DNA of 64,000 nucleotides from Blakeslea trispora (GCA_025331445.1 JAIWNE010000021.1:248001-312000); one strand, 5' to 3'. Counted from the stretch's first letter, positions 11,051 to 22,452 are shown. Notes: generated by a model not told the origin, from the letters alone. Numbers and translations: made by a program.

Positions 11051-12162
11051 ATGGAAGATCCCAACAGTGCTAGTTATGCTTGGATATTGATTGTAGGTGT
11101 GGTTGTGTTTCTGTTTGTGATCATTCTGTTACTATGCTTCACAAAAGCCAGTGGAGAACGTCTGTTCTATTCAAGTGAAGATTTGTACGAAGACAACTTT
11201 ATTGAAACACCTGCACTCTTGGCTAATCTATCGGAAGATGCACGTATTAGTTATGAACAAGCCAAATGTAAGTGAATGAATTTATATAGCAAAAATAAAA
11301 CTGATATACTGTAGTATTTCAACAGAGACATCCACCTGAAAGTATACCCACCGATATTACATTATCACAATATGTCAGCATTCAAGAAAAAGGTGTATCT
11401 GCATTTGAATTTGAATGGGAAATGGAAACTCAGAGTTTTGTGTCTGCCAGAACAGAGATCCAATTTATTTCAGGTGAATGCTGTGTTCAGACGAATTTGC
11501 CGTTACCTCGAAACCAAGAGGTCTATTATTGGGAAGCCAAGATGTTTGAGAAGCCTGCTCAGACCATGGTCTCTGTGGGTGTGGCCACCAAGCCTTATCC
11601 TTATTGGCGATTGCCTGGCTGGAATGGTCATTCGATTGGGTACTTTAGTACAGGTCAAAAACATTTCAACCATCCGTTTGTAGGTAAACCCTATGGCTTG
11701 CCCTATCAAGAGGGGGATGTGATTGGTGTAGGCTATCGTCATCGGACCGGAACCATTTTCTTTACCAGGAATGGTCGGAAGCTAGAAGAAGCCTGTTTTG
11801 GATTAAGGTACAATTTGTTTCCTACCATCGGTGCCAATGGTCCTTGTCAGATCCATGTTAATCTGGGTCAACGAGGATTTGTGTTTGTGGAGGCCAATGT
11901 CAAGAAATGGGGATTAGCGCCTGTTCAGGGTACACTGGCCCCTCCTCCTGCCTATGGTTATGAGGCTGGATCGTTCTTGTTGGAAAGAGGTGAGACAAGT
12001 CATCTGTTGTCTCGACCACTCAATAACTATCGCACCTTGTCTTCTACTTTTATGATACCCACCTTACCTTCTCATTCACCACCTGCCTATTCTACTTTTC
12101 CCCCTTTTTCACTCTTAGCCAAAAGACAACAACAAGAACAAGAAGAAGAAAGAAGACGTTGA
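11051..12162 (+). CDS. SSH4: SSH4/EAR1-type Rsp5 adaptor with SPRY domain
   Basis: Endosomal/vacuolar membrane adaptor that brings cargo to the Rsp5 ubiquitin ligase for sorting into multivesicular bodies. Exons are 11051-11267 and 11315-12162, giving 354 residues. A single membrane span lies at about residues 10-30 (WILIVGVVVFLFVIILLLCF). The conserved linker HPPESIPTDITLSQYVSIQEKGVSAFEF leads into a SPRY domain at about 105-270 (YYWEAKMFEKP, VSVGVATKPYPYWRLPGWNGHS, GVGYRHRTGTIFFTRNG). Two PPxY motifs (PPAY, near residues 299 and 339) in the tail are the expected Rsp5 docking sites. The splice acceptor at 11314 was chosen over one at 11325 because only it keeps frame. The stop lies 30 bp from the stop of RAB32 on the other strand. 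Confidence 0.93.
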
Positions 12163-12192
12163 AATAGTTAAACAATAAAGAAATTTAATGAT

Positions 12193-12985
12193 TCAACAAC
12201 AACCAGACTGAGATGGGTCTTCTTTAGGTTGATTGAGTTGTACTGTATCTTGTGGCACAACACTATCTGCATGTTCTTCTTCTAACTTTAAAATGGCTGA
12301 AATCAAATGCCGAGCTGCTTCTTCAATATTACTATTATCTTTAGCCGAAGTTTCAAACCTAGCATAGGCAGGGTTAGGATATTCTCTTTAAGTATGTTGG
12401 ATGCTTTTACCATTGAAGAAATCCATGATCCTGACAGAATTGATCTAGTTCGCTTGTATTGACATGTTGACCATGACCTTCTTTGACTAAATCCATCTGT
12501 TTTTTATAAGTTTTCTATTGAGTAGTGATATCTAACAAAAAAATTCTTACTTTGTTGGCTAATAAAATAACTGGAATCTGACCTCCTCCCCAAGCATCAG
12601 GTAAGGTCACTTTTGAATCAATATCGTTTTTCCATTTGGTCACACCCTCAAATGTCTGTGGTCGAGTCATATCATACACAACAATGGCACCCAAGGCTTC
12701 TTTATAATAAACACGCGTCATGTTACCAAATCGTTCTTGGCCTGCAATATCCCATAGTTGAAGCCGAACAATCAAATCATTTTCCCATTGAATCACTTTT
12801 AAAGCAAAATCAACACCAATCTAAACAAAAGTATGTCAATAGCAGATAGAAAGACCTTCTCTAGTGTTACTTGCTGTGGATTTATAGTTGGTAGAAAAGA
12901 TGTTGTGTACATAACGACGAATGATGGAGGTCTTGCCTGTACCAAGATCACCTACCACCAAGATCTTATATAAATATTCTCTCAT
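12193..12985 (-). CDS. RAB32: Rab32/Rab38-type small GTPase
   Basis: Small GTPase of 210 residues. Exons (complement) are 12985-12875, 12820-12551, 12496-12411 and 12358-12193. The P-loop is GDLGTGKTS, switch I region STIGVDFALKV, and the G3 motif WDIAGQERFGNMTRVYYKEA, where IAGQ rather than TAGQ is the hallmark of the Rab32/38/29 group; G4 is NK and G5 TSAKDN. It ends in CC for double geranylgeranylation. In animals Rab32 acts on lysosome-related organelles and mitochondria; the fungal role is not established. Intron 1 (12874-12821) has a GC donor (GCAAGT) and keeps the frame only if read so. Most Dikarya lack this Rab, so its presence fits an early-branching fungus. It converges on SSH4. 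Confidence 0.93.
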
Positions 12986-13054
12986 CTCTATCTATTGTCA
13001 TCTTTAATACATTGTTTATACTTTTTATTATTATTATTATAATGCATTACCATG

Positions 13055-13073
13055 GTATATATATATATATAAT
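13055..13073. repeat. (AT)n simple repeat
   Basis: Short AT dinucleotide tract followed by poly-T/poly-A in the gap between RAB32 and the SLF2-like gene. The same gap should hold the terminator of the SLF2-like gene. Confidence 0.8.
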
Positions 13074-13113
13074 ATGTTTTTTAAAAAAAAAAAAAAAAAG
13101 AGAAAGAAAATAG

Positions 13114-14900
13114 TTAATGTACTACTTTGGTTTCTTTGCCTACAATATAAAAAATTCGGCCCCACACACGCTGAATCATTTCGTTTGCCTATTGAAACAA
13201 ATTCAGGCTCATCGTCATCATGATTATGATTTAGAAAATTTTACCTTGGTTTTTTGCATCACACCCAATTTAGCACCTGACAACAAAATCAGTTTCATGA
13301 TCCTATGATATCTTTTTTTCTTTCTTTCTTTTTACCTATCTGTAATCCTATCAAACGGAGTTGTTCAGCCATCATCAAGACCACTTCCTATCCAATAGAA
13401 TGATTAAAATCAAGATTTCTTTTTTTTTTGGGATCAAACTGCCTATTTTACTTTATCCTGTTTGATATCTTGATCGTCTGTACCAATAGCAGCATCCAAC
13501 ATGGCTACTCGTAAATAACATTCTTCATAGTCCATATTCTCTAGCTTCATAAAGAATCCACCGGGATGTTGAAAGATCTGTCCAATCTGTTGAATCACAC
13601 TTTGATCTGTTGAGATGTAGTCTAGACTGCCAGGCACCTCTACCTCAAGTGCACGCTCCAGACAGACCATGCCAATCATCCTACGCAAATACCGAGATCG
13701 TTCATAGATGGTCTTGACAGCATTCAACAGATAAAACCGATGACGTCTCGACTCCACCATGTCACACACGTCATTGGCCACCGCCTTTAACTCAGTCTCC
13801 CACGTGGCATTGTCCATGGCAGTCAGACAATGATCGATGGCTGTCTGGATCTCCTGAATCACCAGATAGCCCATCTTGTCCAACGAGATCTGAAGCAAGA
13901 GCCGGACAAGATAACGTATCTCATAACTCGTATAGGCTCTGGACCATAATCGAACCGAGAAACTAAAGGCCTTGATCATCCAGCCTAGTTGAGAGAGTGG
14001 TAGCTGTAAGAGATGGGTATGGATTGGGGATGGTGGGTGGTTGGATGGGATGATGTATTCTGCCAGATCAGACGGACAAGCATGATACTGAAGCAAGATG
14101 GATTTAAAAGTGTCGAGTCGAATGAAGCGTTGTTGGCATAGATGAGGTAATCGTGTCTCGACTCGACTGCCCGGTAATGACCAGAGACTGAACAGGGTCT
14201 CAAACGCATTCTTGGCTGTCTTTTTGTCCTGAGCCAACGCAATGACCTGAAAGAGCCATTGGTAGACATAATGAGGACATTTCCAGCCTGCCTGATGCCA
14301 TTCCTTAAGACAGGCAGATTGAAATAGGAAATCGATCCCTTTGGCAGAAGCTGAGAGTTCAGAGATATGAATCTCCTTTTGTCCAATCCCTTCTTCTTGA
14401 CTGATCAGACTGGGTGGTGTTGATTGGCTGAGGGATTGGGTAAAGAAGGCACGATAACGAGTGTGTTCTGTCTGGTTCTCGGTCTCGAGTCGATGCAACA
14501 TGCTGTTCATGGCATCCTGATGATCTTGATCCAACAGATGTTTTGTGTCTTCTAGCTCTCTATATTTCTCTTCTTCTCTATCGTCTGACTGTAACAAGAT
14601 GTGGTCATCAAACTCGATCTGATCCAACCTCACTTTTTCTTGTTCTTCTTCATTGTCTAGTGCCATCTCTTTTTTCTCGGTTTCATGATTAAGTGAATCA
14701 AATAGCTCATGTGTTCTTAGTCAAGCAATATTCAAAAAGTAAATGTTTTTACTTACTTGTTGAAGTCGACTGTCCTGTTCAGTCCGTTGTTTCTTTCGAC
14801 TGACAAGTTCTTCTACTGAACTAGGCTGAGTTTCTACTGAAGGCTCTCTTTGACGTAAACGACGTGTTCTTTTAGGTAATCGAATTGTATTCTGTGACAT
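13114..14900 (-). CDS. SLF2/FAM178-like (CANIN domain) SMC5/6-associated protein
   Basis: Protein of 518 residues from exons (complement) 14900-14757, 14705-13452, 13387-13336, 13276-13245 and 13188-13114. The third to fifth exons are small (52, 32 and 75 nt) and were joined by phase; they extend the long ORF by a helical tail ending RVWGRIFYIVGKETKVVH. The N-terminus is basic (IRLPKRTRRLRQREPS) and likely nuclear. After an acidic coiled coil the rest is all helical, with a block GIDFLFQSACLKEWHQAGW and SYEIRYLVRLLLQIS. This resembles the CANIN region of SLF2/FAM178, which recruits SMC5/6 to DNA damage and is related to fungal Nse6. The match is from memory of the fold pattern and moderate only. 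It lies 128 bp upstream of RAB32 on the same strand. Confidence 0.65.
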
Positions 14901-14989
14901 GTTATTTTTAATAAGAAAAAAAAAGAATGAATATATTACACATGTTTTTTATTGTTCTAAATAAATAAATTGAGAAGTTTTTTCTCTGG

Positions 14990-15430
14990 TTATAATGCGA
15001 CAAATTGAAAGGGAAATGTTGAATCAATAAATTCAGGAAATGAAGTATATTTTACAGGCTGTGAGAAATACATGAGTGTATCTTCTTCATCTTCTTCTTC
15101 TTCTTCTTCTTCTTCTTCTTCTTCATGGAGATAAAAGATAGGTTTGGTATCTTTAGGTGTCATATCTTCTTCTTCTTCTTCTAAGGCATCTATACAGTGA
15201 TCAAACCAAATCTCTTCTTCTTCTTCTTCATCTTCTTCAGAATCAGAATAGTAATAGAGCTCATCATCACTCTCTGATTCTGATTCAATCATAGTCTGTC
15301 TTGCTTGTTGTTGTCTAGCCAATTCTGATACTAGACTGTTTCTGATAAGCACAAATGTAGCCAGACTGGATGTGTGGATATTGAATTGTTCCAGTTTATG
15401 GAAAGAAAGGTGTGTACAATAAGCATTCAT
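14990..15430 (-). CDS. Acidic low-complexity protein, hypothetical
   Basis: Single-exon frame of 146 codons from an ATG at 15430. The N-terminal 45 residues (FHKLEQFNIHTSSLATFVLIRNSLV) look like ordinary protein. The rest is dominated by Glu/Asp/Ser runs, including a stretch of about 12 glutamates encoded by a GAA repeat, separated by aromatic patches (ELYYYSDS, IWFDHCIDAL, FPEFIDSTFPFQF). The regular aromatic spacing and an ATG at a sensible distance from the neighbours argue for a real gene; the triplet repeats argue that length varies. Similar acidic proteins act as histone chaperones or nucleolar factors, but nothing here proves it. It sits between SLF2-like and the A20/AN1 gene on the same strand. 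Confidence 0.5.
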   Translation of the reverse strand: MNAYCTHLSFHKLEQFNIHTSSLATFVLIRNSLVSELARQQQARQTMIESESESDDELYYYSDSEEDEEEEEEIWFDHCIDALEEEEEDMTPKDTKPIFYLHEEEEEEEEEEEDEEDTLMYFSQPVKYTSFPEFIDSTFPFQFVAL

Positions 15431-15659
15431 TAAATAATATATAAAAAAGAGTAAAGAACAAAAAAAAAAAAAAGAGAGAAATGTCTTTCTTTTATATATC
15501 TATCATAAAAGCTTATCCCATGACTAGAATAAATTAAATAGAATAAAGAAAAAAATAGTTGCGCAGTTGGAATGGTGTCATTTGTAACTCATGACTTTTT
15601 TAAGGGATTTTCTGCGGCTATTTTGTTTGATTGTTATTTTCAACCCATGATACTTTTAT

Positions 15660-16314
15660 TTAACTATCAATACGCTGGAAAGAATTACCACCGCGAGGTT
15701 TCTCGTTTAATTTCGGATTGTTTTTAGCCAAAATATCTAGTAAGTTTGAGTGAGTGACTGGGTTGGATTGAGCACTTTTTTTTTTTACTTTACCTTTATC
15801 ATTTTGTGCATGATCAAATGTACAGTCATGTTTATCTGGATAACGATGTGTGTCACAAAAGACATAATCACATCGACATTTGTTGGTTAATTGTTTAGCA
15901 AGTGGAATCTATTCAATCATCAATGGGTTTTCCTTATTCTTTATTTGGCTTCTCTTACTTTTGAACGACAAGAGAAACAACGTCCCTTGTTCTTTTGTGT
16001 TGGTCTTTCCTGCTCTTCTTTATCTTGTTTCACACATTCCTTCTTTTCCTCTTCTTCTTCTTCTTTTTCTTCTTCTAGTATGGGTGATACTGATGATGGT
16101 TCGATATAGTCTGTTCTAGGTGGTGTGGTTATAGCTATGATAGATTGAATGTTAGATTCTATATGTTTTTTGGTTTTATTGACTTACTGTTTTTATTCCG
16201 TTCATCGTGCTCTTTAAAACACTTGCTGCACATGTTGTTATAGATCTTGTTACCATAAAACCCACAACCAGCAGTACAAGGTGAAGGTGCTTCAGGTACA
16301 TTGTTGTCTTCCAT
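15660..16314 (-). CDS. A20/AN1 zinc-finger stress protein (ZFAND5/6-like)
   Basis: Protein of 164 residues from exons (complement) 16314-16188, 16134-15959, 15908-15794 and 15736-15660. An A20 finger at residues 13-38 reads CTAGCGFYGNKIYNNMCSKCF, followed by a Glu-rich linker and an AN1 finger (RCFSCRSKIPL, CRCDYVFCDTHRYPDKHDC). The C-terminus (LAKNNPKLNEKPRGGNSFQRI) is the standard ending of this family, in which it helps in binding. Such proteins bind polyubiquitin through A20 and link stress to the proteasome; in plants and animals they are stress-induced. All splice phases agree. The 3 kb upstream is free of genes, leaving room for a stress-responsive promoter, though I see no clear heat-shock element. 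Confidence 0.93.
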
Positions 16315-16392
16315 CTTTTATATATAAAATAAGCTCGATTTGGTATCTAAATATATAAAAAAGAAAAAAAAAAGAAAGAAAAAAGTGATACG

Positions 16393-16425
16393 TAATAATA
16401 ACAATAATAATAATAATAATAATAA
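16393..16425. repeat. (TAA)n-type simple repeat
   Basis: AT-only trinucleotide tract just upstream of the A20/AN1 gene start. Likely variable in length. Confidence 0.85.
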
Positions 16426-16535
16426 AAAGAGGGAGTTATTTCTCTACACTTTATGTTTCCCTCGCACGTGAGGTTGCTGATTTAAGTGGTTCATGGTCTC
16501 TTATGCACACCCCAATTACCTTCTTTGGGTTTCCA

Positions 16536-16542
<7 letters not shown>

Positions 16543-16570
<28 letters not shown>
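16543..16570. repeat. (CT)14 simple repeat
   Basis: Uninterrupted CT dinucleotide tract upstream of the A20/AN1 gene. CT tracts in fungal promoters can exclude nucleosomes, which is an inference here. Confidence 0.85.
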
Positions 16571-16573
<3 letters not shown>

Positions 16574-17580
16574 GATTTGAACTGTTCATGATCGATTTTG
16601 GTTATCCATCCACACACGTGACTTATTTACATTCTATCACATACTTGTGTTGATAGATTAGAATAAAGAAACTCTTGATCCTATTGGCTTGTTGTATTAC
16701 ATAATAAGCTTGTCTTTATAAGTTGAGTTTAAATGGACAGCACAGCTTGACCCCCCCTCTCTAGTTAAAGATGACCCTTGTTTTATCCATCTACTTTACT
16801 GTTTGTTAGCATAGCTATGATTTGTTTTGCCTGCAATCATAATGTTCATATAAACTAATACATGTATGCTTTTTCCAATCATAACAATAACTTGTCTTAT
16901 TTTCAGAAAACAATACAACAATGAGTCATTGTACTCTAGAGATTTGCTCATCAAGTCAATGACAAAAAAAAAAAGTAGTATAATAGCAAGAGCAAAAGAG
17001 GAAGGTGCAGGGATTGTGTGTAATAGTAAATTGGTCTGTCAAAATAAAATCTAGATACATTCGATCATCTTTTTTTTTTTCGGTTTAAATCGATTTAAAA
17101 TATAGGCCTTGTAAAATATATATAATCTGACTCATTCTAAAAAAAAATAGATATTATAGGCCCTTTTTTTTTAAAATAAAAATAAAAATAATAATAATAA
17201 AAAAATAATGAATTATTCAATTACAAGATAGTTTTGATAAACAAAAAGTACCTTTCTAAATAATATTATTATTATTTGAAAATATGTAGTTTATTTTATT
17301 TTATTTTTTCATTTTAAAAAAGAAAACTCTTTTTAGGAGTTGAATCGAGATTAGCTTTGATAATAACTTCCGAATCAAAAGACAGCTGAATAGTTTTACC
17401 GAAAGATTTTTTTGTTACTGAGTTGATAATATGAAAGAAAGAAAGAGGGAGGCGGGTACTATTTTATCTATAAACCCGACTCACTTTTATTCAAGTAAGA
17501 TAAAGGAGAAAAAATACATTTAAACAATGGTTGTTTATAAATGAAATACATAATAAACATAGATGTTGGCCCCCCTTTTT

Positions 17581-17604
17581 TTTTATTTATTTATTTATTT
17601 ATTT
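17581..17604. repeat. (TTTA)n simple repeat
   Basis: Six tandem copies of a TTTA tetranucleotide in the gene-poor region. Confidence 0.85.
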
Positions 17605-19370
17605 GACAACAAACAGGGATCGACTGTATTCTACTTTATGATTCAAACTCAACTAGGTCTGGCCTTGATGGCTATGACCTTATATAAGAGTAAGAATACT
17701 ATCAAATAATCGTATAAAGAATACGCAAATGTTATGCAAGACTAGTCTATCTATCAGTAGAAAGGAAGCAGTTAAATTACCTTGAATTGATATAACCAAA
17801 AAAACAAAAAAAAAAGACATAGTATGGTGATAGAAGAGAAAATGATTTGAACACAGGCAGCATATTATAAACAGTGCATTTTATTACCTTTATGCTAATA
17901 AAAACTATTTTTTTTTTATATTTAAAGTCATTGTAAGTATAGAACTCTCTTTCTCACTCTTGGAAACAATCTTTTGAAAAAAAAAAAAAAAAAAGAGTAT
18001 TTTCTAAAATAGAACCCTGATAAAATAAAACTCTAATTAAAGAAACTCTACAATTTTTTTATTATTTCAAAGAAAAAAAAATACGTCAATTGTGAATGAG
18101 AAAAAAAAAAGGGGGGAAAAGCTGCCTTATAAAATACAAGTGACACAAAGTAGCACACAACGAGACCGTGAGATAATAAAAAAGGCTCAGATTTCCTTTT
18201 ACAGTGTTTTGCATGAAGACAAAAAAGCAGATTTTCGCTTAAACTTTAAACAGATACCGAATTTGATAGCTCGGCTTGAATCACTCGACTTCCAAATTGC
18301 ACCATCAATCATACACTAAAGAAAGCAGGTTTGTTTTATTGCAGTTTTCTTCTTATCAAATGCTCTGGGATGACATCCCCGTTCATTTGACATTGCAATA
18401 GATGATTGGAAGCAATGTAGATGGAGAATCAGGCTAAAATGTCTGGTTGAAGTGACTTGCCGATAGTAAGAGTCTAGGTTCAGCAAGAGATATTATCTAT
18501 CATTACCTCTTTTATTTGTCAGTAATAAATGTATCCAAAAGTCAAATATAAATGTCTATCAAAACCTTCTAATCAGAACTCGATTGATTTCTATGGATAA
18601 AGCAAGAAGGATATCTCTCTTTCTTGAATGCGCTGTATGGCCAAGCAATGAAAGTGCCTGAATCGCAACATGAAAAACTATAGGTCTGTGTTACTTTTGA
18701 GTCATTTTGTTCATCATTTATTATCCGAGTTTTTTATTGGTAAGGAACTCACAGCCAATCAATAGGTCACAAATGACTCACCAAAATAAAAAATAAAAAA
18801 AAGACAAGTTTTTTTTTTTCATTTTTTATCCCTTTCTGTTTCTTTCTCAATTTCTCTCGTTTCTTAACAAATCTCAAGTAAATTTTCTTTATATTTATTT
18901 TCTTAATATCTTAAACATTTATACGTTCCCCCCCTTCTTCTATCTTTAAACAATCTTCCCCTTTATTTTTCTCGAAATGACCACTATTACCATTATTTTT
19001 GTTTAAACAGTTGGAGAAACAGAAATCTAAAGAAAGAAAGAAAAAACCAATATAGCCGAATTTTTTTTTTTTTTTTTGTTTCTTTATCTTCAAAACTCTG
19101 ATTATTATTTCAAGAAACAAAAAACAAACCAGAATTACAACTATAGAAAAGAGCGAATCCTTTGTTTTTTTTATTTTATTTTATTGCATTTAATTATTAC
19201 ACACATCCTTATATCCTTCATTTCTTTATTGTTGTGTGTATATATATAGCCTTTTTTTTTATTTTATTTTATATATCATTTTTATTATTATTTTTTATTT
19301 TTATTTTTTTCTGCTTGCATAATCTACAATAACTAAAAAAAGTAAAAGACATCCCAAAAAAAGAACAATC

Positions 19371-20240
19371 ATGACACCTCACACAACCACAGTTCCCGCA
19401 GTTGCGCAGCCTAACGATAACATGGCTCATCCTCAACTCATGTCTTTATTGATGAATCGTGCCTTACAGAACGGACTTAAACAACAACTTCATGAACAAC
19501 AAAAGTCTTATGTCAGTGCGCTTGTTGGTAAAGTTGATTGAGCACAGAAAAAATAAGATGATTAAACTTTAAATAATACTATAGATGTTACTGTACAAGT
19601 GATTGGCTCCATCTGGCCTAATTCCATCAGCTCCCCACATTCAGGCAACAAGCCTATTGCCGATTTGAACACATTTCTGCATCACATCCTCAAACATTCT
19701 CGTACGACCCATTCAACCCTTCAACTGGCCATCTTTTACCTCTTTCGTATTCGTCCCCGTGTACAAGAGAAGAAGAATGATGTCTATGTTTCTTGTGGAA
19801 GACGTATGTTTCTGGCTGCCTTGATCTCAGCTCATAAATACTTGCAAGACAAGACCTACAAGAACTCTGCTTGGAGTAAGGTCAGTGGATTGAATGTACA
19901 AGAAATCAATCATGCTGAAAAAGTCATGTTGGAGTTACTGGACTATCGTCTGTTTGTCAAGAAAGATACGTATGATCAATGGATCTTGATGCTTCAGGCT
20001 CATCTCAGAATCAACCACCCTGTCATTGCCAATATCAAGTCTAATTACACAACCATCAAAAACGATACCATCCCATCTACTCCTTCACGTATTCAACAAG
20101 ACAAACTTGAGTTACTCAAGAAAGCTCAGCAAAGTTTGCCTTCGCCTCCTTTAGATGAAGATGCTTATATGCCTACATCACCTAGAAAGAGAAGACACTC
20201 TACTGATCATCCAAGAGATTCAAAGCGTACCTGTCTTTAA
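19371..20240 (+). CDS. PHO85-type (PCL) cyclin
   Basis: Cyclin of 270 residues, from exons 19371-19527 and 19585-20240, that would activate a PHO85/CDK5-like kinase in cell-cycle or nutrient control. The PCL cyclin box spans about residues 75-190: LNTFLHHILKHSRTTHSTLQ, then the signature GRRMFLAALISAHKYLQDK, NSAWSKVSGL, and INHAEKVMLELLDYRLFV. The C-terminal tail is Ser/Pro-rich with possible CDK sites (SPPLDED, TSPRKRR) and a basic nuclear signal. The best resemblance is the PCL1/2/9 and PREG1 group. The intron lies before the cyclin box and splits a GAT codon. The leader is an extremely A/T-rich stretch downstream of a 3 kb gene-poor region. Confidence 0.9.
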
Positions 20241-20997
20241 GAAGCTCCCCCATTTATTTTTTTGTGTATATTTTTTTTTATTCTTCATGTCTCTTTTTTT
20301 TTTATTATTATTATTATTTTTTGGAAAAATCTCTATACATATCCCTTTCTTTTTCTCTCTTTTCTTTCCTTTATCCCCCCTCCTCTTTCCATTGTATTAT
20401 ATTTTTCTTTTTTATTGTCGCATCTTATTCTCTAGAAGGCTTAAGAAAAAAAGTCTTTTTTGGGGGGGGGGACTTGTTTAGGGGAAAAAAAATTTTTTTT
20501 TCTCTCTTTAGCTATTCCCCCCTCCTCACTATTTTTTTTTTATAGCCCCGTTCATCATTTTTAATTGAGCCGTTTCTTATTAAACCAAATGACTCATTTT
20601 TATCTTGTCCTATTAAAATACCATAAAAAAAAAAAAATAAAAAAAATAAAAGGTAATTGTGTCCCATCTTTGTACGTGTGAACAAATAATTTGATGAGAG
20701 AGAGAACAATCTATCAAAAAAAAAAAAGGGAGGGCTAACGAATTATTATTTTTTTGATAGTCTTTAGTTTAGAAATAAAATAGGTTTTCTTTGGCTTATC
20801 AGACCACTCATCAATGCTTATCCAATAATTTCTTAAAAAAAAGAGAAAATGACACAATAACAATTGACGCATTGTTTGTTCATCAGATGATTTTCTCCAC
20901 TCATGCAAACATAAATACTTGAACATTTATGTAGTATTATTATTATTGTTATTACCAACACCCTTTTATATGGGAATGAAGAGTTAGTTTGAAATCA
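20241..20997. other. Convergent intergenic region
   Basis: About 760 bp between the convergent cyclin and syntaxin genes. It contains long poly-T, poly-C and poly-G runs (for example about 20461-20471) and no gene; the reading frames here are Phe/Leu-rich shadows of T tracts. It should hold both terminators. Confidence 0.55.
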
Positions 20998-22452
20998 TCA
21001 CGATAAAAGACTGCTTACCACATGATCAAATGCAAACCACCAAACCAGAATAGCAATCATGACACAAATACCAATACATAAAAAGAAACAACACCATTTT
21101 TTCTAGAAAGAAGAAGTTACACATCCTATTTTGTAACATTTAAAATAAACATACAGCACGAGTAGACTTTGCAGTAGCAATTGCTTTTGTTAGAAACACA
21201 TTGCCTTGTTCCAAGTCGTTTGTTGCTGTATTGGCATGATTCTCTACTGTGTTTAATGTCTCCCCTTGTTGTTCCACCATCATTTGCATATCCATAAATA
21301 ATTGATGCAGTTCCTGTAAAAAGTGTTACATTCAAGTTTGCTATTGAATCATGTCTCTCTTTTTACCACAATCGTCTTTTCTATATGCTTAATATCATCA
21401 TGTCTTGTTTGCACTTCAGACAACACTGCCTTTGATTGACTCTGCCTGCCTGCTGTCATCAACTTGTAGAGAATGAATTGGTCATGTTTTTTGTTCTAGA
21501 CTTTCTAATACTTACAGACTGAGCAAATACTTGTGGTGTATCATCATGATCAATTAAATCATCTATTTCATCTTGAGTTGCATTTGGTTTTACTTTTTAA
21601 AAGGATGAGAACAGCTAAATAAAAAAAAATTGTTTATCATCTCACCTATTCTTATTTGTCGCTCAATACGCTGTCTGTACTTTAGTTGATAGTTTCTTTC
21701 TACATCTTGATAACGTTGAATTGTATCCAGAAACCGTTTTTTTAAGGCAGATGTCTAGTATGTATATCCACTCTCTCCTTCTTTAGTTTCCTATCTCTCT
21801 ATCCATCTGTCTTTCTCACCTGTGATTGACGCATCTGTGTATCTGAGCTATTGGGTAATCGTGCATTAAACTGTTCCATTACTTTTTTTTTTATTAATGT
21901 AAGTAGGTTGATCTAATAAAAAGAAGTCTCAAGCAGAGATTTACCTTGAATGTTATGTTTAATGTCCATATTTTGCTTTTGTGTATTTGTCTTGAGTTTG
22001 ACAAGTTGGTGGGCAATTTGTTTTGATTGAAGTTCATTGGAGCTAGTCAATGCTGTATTGTGAAGATTGCCAATGTTGTCAATATTATAGTTGATTGAAT
22101 CTATCTCACTTTTCAATCTATCCAACTTGTTGTCTTTTTCTTTAAAGGGATGATCATTTAACTTTTTCTTTTCTTACTTGTTGAAAGAAGCCAGATGTAC
22201 TAGCAAAATCGCCTGTAGTTCCTCCATCTTTCATTTCATATGATTCTAATGGTTGACTACAAAAAGAAAACGCATACAGCTTTAAATCTCATCATGTATC
22301 ACCTTGGATTTTTGTTTTTGTTTACCCAGTGTTTGTATGCTTTATAAACATGTTTAGCATATCATTCTGTCAAGTTTATTCTAACAGCTTACTTGTCTTG
22401 AACCATCATTTCTTAATTCTGCTGTTCTGTCTCTACTAAATGAAAATGACAT
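20998..22452 (-). CDS. SSO1: Plasma-membrane syntaxin (SSO/STX1-type Qa-SNARE)
   Basis: Qa-SNARE of 313 residues for exocytosis at the plasma membrane. Ten exons (complement): 22452-22393, 22339-22326, 22256-22178, 22125-21945, 21881-21820, 21754-21646, 21592-21516, 21462-21367, 21313-21155 and 21102-20998. The N-terminal peptide is SFSRDRTAELRN; the Habc bundle runs from about FFQQLDRLKSEIDSINYNI to RNYQLKYRQRIERQIRI. The SNARE helix (EVQTRHDDIKHIEKTIVELH... to KSTRAKKW) contains the zero-layer Gln in MMVEQQGE. A 21-residue membrane anchor follows, CCFFLCIGICVMIAILVWWF. The second exon is only 14 nt (HTNTG junction); a 41-nt version that needs a 26-nt intron also keeps frame but seems less likely. 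The gene is the most intron-rich of its size in the window. Confidence 0.9.

Larger units (their letters stand above)
16315..19370. other. 3 kb gene-poor AT-rich region
   Basis: Largest gap in the window, between divergent A20/AN1 and PCL-cyclin genes. It holds a TAA-type repeat (about 16393-16425), a CT repeat (16543-16570), a TTTA repeat (17581-17604) and many poly-A/T runs. A 75-codon frame at 18092-18319 has a Lys-rich start and no family signature; I leave it out. No tRNA-like B box, transposon end or long open frame is visible. The last 250 bp before 19371 are almost wholly A/T and may be the transcribed leader of the cyclin gene. Confidence 0.55.

Noticed and set aside
11268..11325. 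Acceptor at 11325 for the SSH4 intron
   Set aside because: Shifts the frame; the acceptor at 11314 restores the conserved HPPESIPTDITL block.
18092..18319. 75-codon Lys-rich frame in the 3 kb gap
   Set aside because: No recognisable motif, starts in an A-tract and shows no splice or promoter context.
22326..22366. 41-nt version of the second syntaxin exon
   Set aside because: Keeps frame but needs a 26-nt intron without a branch-like site; the 14-nt version has a 53-nt intron and a better branch sequence.
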